40,467 bases of DNA from positions 1 through 40,467 of the forward strand of contig CALWDR010000189.1 in assembly GCA_944376745.1 (NCBI GenBank). Reading direction: 5' to 3'. Position 1 is the first letter of the stretch. Every line of letters starts with the position of its first letter. The DNA is from an uncultured Lachnospiraceae bacterium (GTDB taxonomy: Bacteria > Bacillota > Clostridia > Lachnospirales > Lachnospiraceae). Both the position numbers and the translations under genes were made by a program. Positions 33,900-40,467 of this stretch are shown piece after piece. The notes under the pieces were generated by a model. It searched no databases. It saw only the letters and a program-made list of their open reading frames with translations, and had not been told where the DNA came from.

Positions 33900-33955
33900 A
33901 AAAGCACCTCGAAGCTGATTTACTACATTCTATGTAAAATCAGCCTCCGAAGTGC
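33898..33955 (-). terminator. Terminator of the DUF5662 gene overlapping the sigK start
   Basis: A long stem (33904-33923 with 33934-33955, a few mismatches) is followed on the minus strand by six T (33898-33903). The T-run includes the first bases of the sigK TTG start codon and the sigK ribosome site GAGGTG sits in the distal arm. The loop region contains CATAGAAT (33927-33934), similar to the -10 of mother-cell sigma factors. Confidence 0.7.
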
Positions 33956-33991
33956 CTTTCCCACCGGATTTATTATTACGGTTGCTTCCCC

Positions 33992-34534
33992 TCAATAGGG
34001 GAAATCCTTTCTCAGCACCTGTTTTTTGATATAGGAAAATACGGCCTCCTCCCCCTCCTCCTTCAGCATCAGAAGCAGCCCCTCCAATAGCGCCCGGGTG
34101 TCGGGGTGAAGGATGGTATACTGCCGGTTCCTGGCATAATATTCCCAGGCGCTGGCGTCGGTGTAGCGCTCCTTCTGGTAATTCTTGGAGGCGCAGACCC
34201 GGTCCAAGAACATCTCCACCACGTACTTTTTCGGCATTTTCATGCCCTTGAGTCCTTCGCTCTTGTCCAGGCCGAAATCCATCCAGTATTCCAGGTGGTG
34301 CTTGTTGCGCCCCTTATGATGGAGCCAGGCCAGGGAATAGCCGTAGGCCCTCCGCTCCCCGTTGTGGGGGCTCTCCGTCCCCTGATAAAATTTGCACCCC
34401 AGGGAAAACTCCGTGTATCCGTATTTGGACAGATCATGCAAAATCCCCTGCCAGTAAAGTCCCACCCGGAAACAGTGCCGCATCACCAGCAGCTTATGTC
34501 TTGTTATGGTACAAAAATGCTTCCACACCTTCAT
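33992..34534 (-). CDS. DUF5662 family protein
   Basis: The 180-residue protein is basic and rich in His, Tyr and Trp: KVWKHFCTITRHKLLVMRHC, GLYWQGILHDLSKYGYTEFS, GYSLAWLHHKGRNKHHLEYW. The HD and HH pairs hint at a metal-dependent HD-like fold, but that is inference. It matches the DUF5662 family in length and motifs; no function is established. It has no signal peptide. It lies 15 bp after the TraX-like gene and ends in a strong terminator just before sigK. Confidence 0.85.
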   Translation of the reverse strand: MKVWKHFCTITRHKLLVMRHCFRVGLYWQGILHDLSKYGYTEFSLGCKFYQGTESPHNGERRAYGYSLAWLHHKGRNKHHLEYWMDFGLDKSEGLKGMKMPKKYVVEMFLDRVCASKNYQKERYTDASAWEYYARNRQYTILHPDTRALLEGLLLMLKEEGEEAVFSYIKKQVLRKDFPY

Positions 34535-34549
34535 GTCGCAAAACTCCTG

Positions 34550-35208
34550 TCACAGTCGTAATCTCAGCCAGTACAGCGCCAGCAGATGGGCCGGATAAAA
34601 AATGTAAAACAGATACTTCATCCGCGGCCCCCGTCTGCCATTATAGCACAAAATGGGGACCATGGAAAGTATGGCGTAGTTCTGAAGCCCGCCGTAGCAA
34701 AGCACATTGACCGCGGAAAATGCAAGAACCCTGGCCGCCATTTTCCCCCGGAACAGGTAAAAAATAAGGATGATGAGCACGCCCCCGCCGCCGTAATCCG
34801 TCTGGGCAAGCTGCGCCGCGAAAACCAGCGCGGCGCTTCCAAGGACCGCATAGGGATACCGGTTCCGAAGCTCCATCAGATAGACGGCCATCAGCCCCAT
34901 GGCCAGCGTAAAGAACACGTTCTGGGAGCGCAGGTCAAAGACCGTCCCCGACACCGCCAGATCAAAGGGCACCTCGGAGAGAAGGGCAAACAAAAGAAGC
35001 CGCATAAGATACCGCCTGCGGTTTGCGGTGTGCACCGCCCCCTCCACCAGCAGAAAGCAGTAGATGGGAAAGGCCAGCCGCCCCACAATGCGCAGGAGCT
35101 CATATTGGGGAAGCAGCGTCATCCCCACATGATCCACAGCCATGGCGGCAAGGGCGATCCATTTTAAGGCAAACCCGGTAAGCCCCCATTTTCCAGGGGA
35201 AAGCTGGC

Positions 35209-35212
<4 letters not shown>
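34550..35212 (-). CDS. TraX family membrane protein
   Basis: The 220-residue protein has about six to eight hydrophobic segments and the family hallmark KWIALAAMAVDHVGMTLLPQ, followed by GRLAFPIYCFLLVEGAVHTA and LLLFALLSEVPFDLAV. TraX of F-like plasmids acetylates pilin, and chromosomal relatives in Firmicutes are acyltransferase-like membrane proteins of unknown substrate. It starts with GTG, overlapping the TGA of the GH13 gene as GTGA, so translation is probably coupled. No conjugation genes are nearby, so a conjugative role is unlikely. Confidence 0.88.
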
Positions 35213-37026
<1,814 letters not shown>

Positions 37027-37152
37027 ATGTTGTCTCCTCTTCATTTGGCGGAAAATATATGTCCCTCTGCTGTTATCATGTATTCTATTGTAACAAACTT
37101 GCGGCCTCTTTGGAACCCTTTTCCTGTCCTGGCGCAAAAAATTTTTCTTGCC

Positions 37153-37181
37153 TTGACATTTTCCATGGGACCTCCTATACT
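37153..37181 (+). promoter_or_regulatory. Consensus sigma-A promoter of the DUF1292 gene
   Basis: TTGACA (37153-37158) and TATACT (37176-37181) are separated by exactly 17 bp on the plus strand, about 88 bp before the DUF1292 start codon. It lies in the 242-bp divergent region between the GH13 gene and the DUF1292 gene. Confidence 0.85.
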
Positions 37182-37268
37182 GAAATGGTAAATGACAGCG
37201 CTCCACGTTCCCCCAGGAACCCGGAGCCTCCTGCAACTTTTGATTTCAGAAAAATATGAGGTATGACT

Positions 37269-37604
37269 ATGAGCAAAGAAAATACGGTAAATCCCGAAAA
37301 TCAGGGCATGGAGGAGGATGACATGTCCGACGTGCGCGTAACCCTTGACATGGACGACGGCTCCTCGGTGGAATGCGAGATCCTCACCATTTTCGACGTG
37401 GGAGAACAAAATTACATCGCCCTGCTGCCGGTGGACGAAAATGACGAACCCAATGAGGACGGGGAAGTATACATCTACCGCTATTTCGAGGACGCGGAGG
37501 GAAATCCCTCCCTGGAGAACATTGAAAACGACGAGGAGTATGAGGCCGTGTCCGACCGCTTCGACGAGCTTTTGGATGAGGCGGAATTTGACGAGATGGA
37601 GTAA
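37269..37604 (+). CDS. DUF1292 domain protein
   Basis: The 111-residue acidic protein is the only intact plus-strand gene. The DUF1292 core spans about 20-80: VRVTLDMDDGSSVECEILTI, FDVGEQNYIALLPV and GEVYIYRYFED. The tail is rich in Asp and Glu. I use the ATG at 37269 because GAGG lies 7 nt upstream; the ATG at 37263 is too close to that site. Family members are small conserved Firmicutes proteins of unknown function, often near ruvX/yqgF and alaS, which are not seen here. It is driven by a consensus promoter. Confidence 0.93.
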   Translation: MSKENTVNPENQGMEEDDMSDVRVTLDMDDGSSVECEILTIFDVGEQNYIALLPVDENDEPNEDGEVYIYRYFEDAEGNPSLENIENDEEYEAVSDRFDELLDEAEFDEME

Positions 37605-37634
37605 TCCCTCCGATTCCATGACGGCACTTGTCTG

Positions 37635-37671
37635 GCAGGGCCAGGAGACAGCACATCTCTCTTGGCCCTGC
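37635..37671 (+). terminator. Candidate terminator of the DUF1292 gene
   Basis: GCAGGGCCA (37635-37643) pairs with TGGCCCTGC (37663-37671), extended by a near-complementary GGAGA/TCTCT. The following TTCTTTC is only moderately T-rich. It is in the gap between convergent genes and may serve both strands. Confidence 0.55.
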
Positions 37672-37731
37672 TTCTTTCGCTTTGCCGGAAATTTTATTTT
37701 TCTCGGTCCTGCTTTTTCCGCTTTGCCGGAA
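37667..37731. repeat. 24-bp direct repeat between DUF1292 and uvrD
   Basis: Copies at 37667-37690 and 37708-37731 match at 22 of 24 positions (CCTGCTT...CGCTTTGCCGGAA). The first copy overlaps the right arm of the terminator hairpin and the second ends just before the helicase stop codon. Confidence 0.7.
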
Positions 37732-37734
37732 GTC

Positions 37735-39573
37735 TCAGCCCTGCTTTCCCATCTCCTCCAGAAACCGGGAGGGCTCCGTCTCCCTGCCGTTCACCTTTCC
37801 GGAATAATACAGGTGCAGCCGGTCCTTGGCCCGGGTGACGCCCACATAGAACATCCGCCGTTCCTCCTCCAGCTCCGCGGGGAGGACGGCTTTCTTGTAA
37901 GGCATCAGTCCTTCGTTGACATCCACGATAAAGACAATGGGATATTCCAGGCCCTTGGCGCTGTGGAGGGTAGCCAGGGAGATCCCCTCCGCCTTCAGGG
38001 CCTGCTTCCGGCTTAATTCCGCCAGTTCCTTCGTGTACTCCTCGATATGGGCAAACCATTCCTCGTAGGTTTTGTGGGCCCTGGCGCCCTCCTGCAGCTC
38101 GTCTAAGACCTCCAGAAGCTCCTCCGCCTTGATCTTCCGGTAATCGGCATATTCCCTTAAATAATCCTCATACCCGATCCCGCTCCGTATGTAATTGACC
38201 GCCGCAAAGGGAGAGATCCGGGACAAGACCCGAAGATCCGCCTCCAGCTGCTGGATCCGCTCCGCCACCCAGGGCTGTTTATTCTCATAGTAGAAATCCG
38301 CCCAAGTCCGGAAATCAATGACAGGGGCGTCCAGACTCTCCCGGGTGATATAGCGCTTGGGGCGGTTGATGATCTTTAAAAAATCTGCCCGGGCGCGGCT
38401 GCCCATGGCCAGCCGGATGTAGGTCAGGATATCCTTGGCGATCCAGTGCTCGTAGAGATTGGGAATGTTGTCCCGGGTACGGAAGGGAATGTTGTAGGAC
38501 AAAAGCTGCTCCATCAGAAGTCTTGGCTGGGTATTGGTGCGAAAGAGGACTGCCATGTCTTCCCAGGCACTCCCTTCCCCCCGATACCTGATAACCGTCT
38601 CGATCAGATGGCGGTTCTGGGTATACTGGTCCGGGAAACGTCTGATCTCCACCGGCGTCCCTGCCGGGCGGCTGGCCTTGATGTCCTTTAAAAACCGCTC
38701 CTGATTGTGGCCGATCAGGCGCAAAGCCCCCTCCACGATCCGGCTCTGAGAGCGGTAATTGACGTCCAGAAGGACCTGCTTCGCCTGGGGGTAGACCTGC
38801 TGAAAACCCAGCATGATCTCCGGCTTGGCACCCCGGAAACGGTAGATGGACTGGTCGTCGTCCCCCACCACGAACAGGTTGTCCTCCGGCGCCGCCAGCA
38901 GCTTCACAATATCAAACTGCAATTTGTTGATGTCCTGGAACTCGTCGATCAAAATGTAACGGAACCGGGACTGCCAGCCCTTTAAAATATCCGCTCGCTG
39001 GGTCAGAAGCTCATAGCAGTACACCAGCATGTCGTCAAAATCGATGAGACGCTTTGCCCGCATCTTTTTTTCATAGGCCCGGTAAAGCTCCTGAAATACC
39101 TCCTGGGCGCAGTTTACCGGATAATAGTGCGCAAGGGGAATCCCGGTATTTTTCACAAGGCCGATCTCCCCCAAGATATCCCCGATAAATTCCTTCTCAT
39201 CCTCCACCTCCAGGCGGAGCTTTTCTATGATTTCCCGCAAAAACTGGTACTTCTGCTCCTCCCGGATGATGTTCTCGGCCCGGTAGCCGTAGGCGTGCTT
39301 TAGAATGCCAAAAAATACAGCGTGAAAGGTGCCGAAGGTCACCGGGTAGGATTTTCCCTCCATACGGCGGCAAAACCGCTCCTGCATTTCCCTGGCGGCA
39401 GCCTTCGTGAAGGTAATGACCAATATTTCAGTGGGGGGAATGTGTTCCTGTACGATTAAATTCCTGGTTCGTTCCGTGATGACCAGAGTCTTCCCGGACC
39501 CGGGCCCCGCCAGTACCAGCATGGGGCCCTTCACATGTCCGATCGCCTCTGTCTGAGAGGTGTTAAAGCTCAT
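37735..39573 (-). CDS. UvrD/PcrA-like superfamily 1 DNA helicase
   Basis: The protein has 612 residues from the ATG at 39573 (MSFNTSQTEAIGHVKGPMLV); AGGAAG precedes it and it begins 1 nt after the gltX stop. All SF1A motifs are visible: Walker A LAGPGSGKTLVITERTRN, Ia TFTKAAAREMQERF, II ILIDEFQDINKLQFD, III VVGDDDQSIYRFRGA, IV VLLDVNYRSQ, V TLHSAKGLEYPIVFI and VI YVGVTRAKDRLHLYY. It is shorter than typical PcrA or UvrD (about 720-750), ending soon after motif VI, so it lacks the usual C-terminal extension. The role is probably repair or recombination; a housekeeping PcrA may lie elsewhere. Confidence 0.92.
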   Translation of the reverse strand: MSFNTSQTEAIGHVKGPMLVLAGPGSGKTLVITERTRNLIVQEHIPPTEILVITFTKAAAREMQERFCRRMEGKSYPVTFGTFHAVFFGILKHAYGYRAENIIREEQKYQFLREIIEKLRLEVEDEKEFIGDILGEIGLVKNTGIPLAHYYPVNCAQEVFQELYRAYEKKMRAKRLIDFDDMLVYCYELLTQRADILKGWQSRFRYILIDEFQDINKLQFDIVKLLAAPEDNLFVVGDDDQSIYRFRGAKPEIMLGFQQVYPQAKQVLLDVNYRSQSRIVEGALRLIGHNQERFLKDIKASRPAGTPVEIRRFPDQYTQNRHLIETVIRYRGEGSAWEDMAVLFRTNTQPRLLMEQLLSYNIPFRTRDNIPNLYEHWIAKDILTYIRLAMGSRARADFLKIINRPKRYITRESLDAPVIDFRTWADFYYENKQPWVAERIQQLEADLRVLSRISPFAAVNYIRSGIGYEDYLREYADYRKIKAEELLEVLDELQEGARAHKTYEEWFAHIEEYTKELAELSRKQALKAEGISLATLHSAKGLEYPIVFIVDVNEGLMPYKKAVLPAELEEERRMFYVGVTRAKDRLHLYYSGKVNGRETEPSRFLEEMGKQG

Positions 39574-39574
39574 T

Positions 39575-40467
39575 CTATACTTCCTGTTCCAATTTAACAA
39601 TGGCAGCCCGGATCCTTGCGAGAGATTCCTCCCTGCCGAGAACCTCCATCAGCTCCGTGGCTCCCCCCGGCGTCATCTGCTTGCCGGAGACTGCCGTGCG
39701 GACCGGCCACATCACATAGCCGTTCTTGTATCCTTTCTCCGCCACATAGTCCGTCAAAAGCTGGTAAAGGGCGTCGTTGCTGTAATCCTCCTGGGCCTCA
39801 AGCCGGGGCAGAAGCTCCTTTAACACCGCAAGGGAGGATTCCGGCGTGGTCTTCATCTTCTTGTGGGCGTACATGGAGACGTCATACTCCGGCACCTTCT
39901 CAAAGAAATCCACATGCCCGGCGATATCCGGGAAAATCTCGATCCGCGTCTTCACCATGGCCGCAATCTTCTTCAGATCATAATCCTTGTGTACCACCGC
40001 CTTGATATAGGGCTCGGCCATCTCATAGAAGGTGTCAAAATCCATGGCCTTTAAATATTCGCCGTTCATCCATTTTAATTTTACAATATCAAAGACTGCC
40101 GGCGACTTGCTGATCCGGCGGTAGTCAAACTCCTCTATCAGCTCCTTCAGGGAGAAGATCTCCCGGTTGTCCTCGGGGCTCCAGCCCAGCAGCGCGATGT
40201 AGTTTACAATGGCCTCCGTCACAAAGCCCTGAGCCAGCAGATCCTCAAAGGAGGAGTGGCCGCTGCGCTTGGACAGCTTCTTGTGGTTCTCGTCGGTGAT
40301 CAGCGGCAGGTGCACATAGGTGGGCACCTCCCAGCCGAAAGCCTCGTAGAGGCGCACGTATTTGGGGGAGGAGGACAGATACTCATTTCCCCGGACCACA
40401 TGGGTGATATTCATGGTGTGGTCGTCCACCACGTTGGCGAAATTGTAGGTGGGATAGCCGTCGGACT
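39575..40467 (-). CDS. gltX: Glutamyl-tRNA synthetase, partial (N-terminus outside window)
   Basis: The C-terminal 297 or so residues of a class I glutamyl-tRNA synthetase are present; the frame is open to the window edge. DGYPTYNFANVVDDHTMNIT and HVVRGNEYLSSSPKYVRLYE are catalytic domain segments, LITDENHKKLSKRSGHSSFE carries the KMSKS-type loop as KLSKR, and the all-helical anticodon-binding region follows. It ends with a TAG 1 nt before the helicase start, so the two genes are probably translationally coupled. The length beyond KLSKR argues against the short GluQ paralogue. Confidence 0.95.
   Translation of the reverse strand, partial: SDGYPTYNFANVVDDHTMNITHVVRGNEYLSSSPKYVRLYEAFGWEVPTYVHLPLITDENHKKLSKRSGHSSFEDLLAQGFVTEAIVNYIALLGWSPEDNREIFSLKELIEEFDYRRISKSPAVFDIVKLKWMNGEYLKAMDFDTFYEMAEPYIKAVVHKDYDLKKIAAMVKTRIEIFPDIAGHVDFFEKVPEYDVSMYAHKKMKTTPESSLAVLKELLPRLEAQEDYSNDALYQLLTDYVAEKGYKNGYVMWPVRTAVSGKQMTPGGATELMEVLGREESLARIRAAIVKLEQEV

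Overview
The window reads as chromosomal DNA of a spore-forming, low-to-mid GC Firmicute, most likely a Lachnospiraceae-type Clostridia. Supporting this are a Gram-positive PolC replicase, CodY, a SigK-type sporulation sigma factor, DUF1292 and DUF5662 proteins, strong GGAGG ribosome sites, and the order comM-dprA-topA-codY-rpsB-tsf ... pyrH-frr-uppS-cdsA-dxr-rseP-ispG-polC. Nearly everything is on the minus strand; the one intact plus-strand gene encodes a DUF1292 protein.

Region 1 (1-8.3 kb) is accessory. A carbohydrate-related set (six-hairpin glycosidase-like protein, DUF5107/TPR protein, FAD-dependent oxidoreductase) is split by an AT-rich island at about 2.69-6.32 kb. The island holds a PF14907-type nucleotidyltransferase, an ABC exporter and only the C-terminal SPASM cysteine cluster of a radical SAM peptide maturase. 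I read it as the decapitated remains of a ribosomally made, radical SAM-modified peptide cluster.

Region 2 (8.3-10.3 kb) is a graveyard: a frameshifted ABC ATPase tail, an array of hairpins, a broken IS1634-type transposase and a broken AAA-ATPase-like gene. It lies at the 3' end of polC, where rimP-nusA would usually follow, so it probably marks a rearrangement point.

Region 3 (10.3-27 kb) is the conserved translation, isoprenoid, phospholipid and replication block. polC carries a single in-frame TAA immediately after its catalytic PDIDLNFSGE motif, while both flanking halves look undamaged. A repeat-rich bactofilin, a zinc-ribbon MscL and an orphan ImmA/IrrE-type protease sit between tsf and pyrH, and the bactofilin promoter may feed the pyrH-to-polC operon.

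Region 4 (27-33.2 kb) has codY and the comM-dprA-topA operon. The codY upstream region holds a 174-bp inverted-repeat element flanked by an exact 8-bp direct duplication (a MITE-like insertion), and a second repeat family occurs on both sides of codY.

Region 5 (33.2-40.5 kb) has sigK, DUF5662, TraX-like, a GH13 protein that appears to have lost its catalytic residues, DUF1292, a UvrD-like helicase and the 3' part of gltX. No tRNA, rRNA or CRISPR array was seen.
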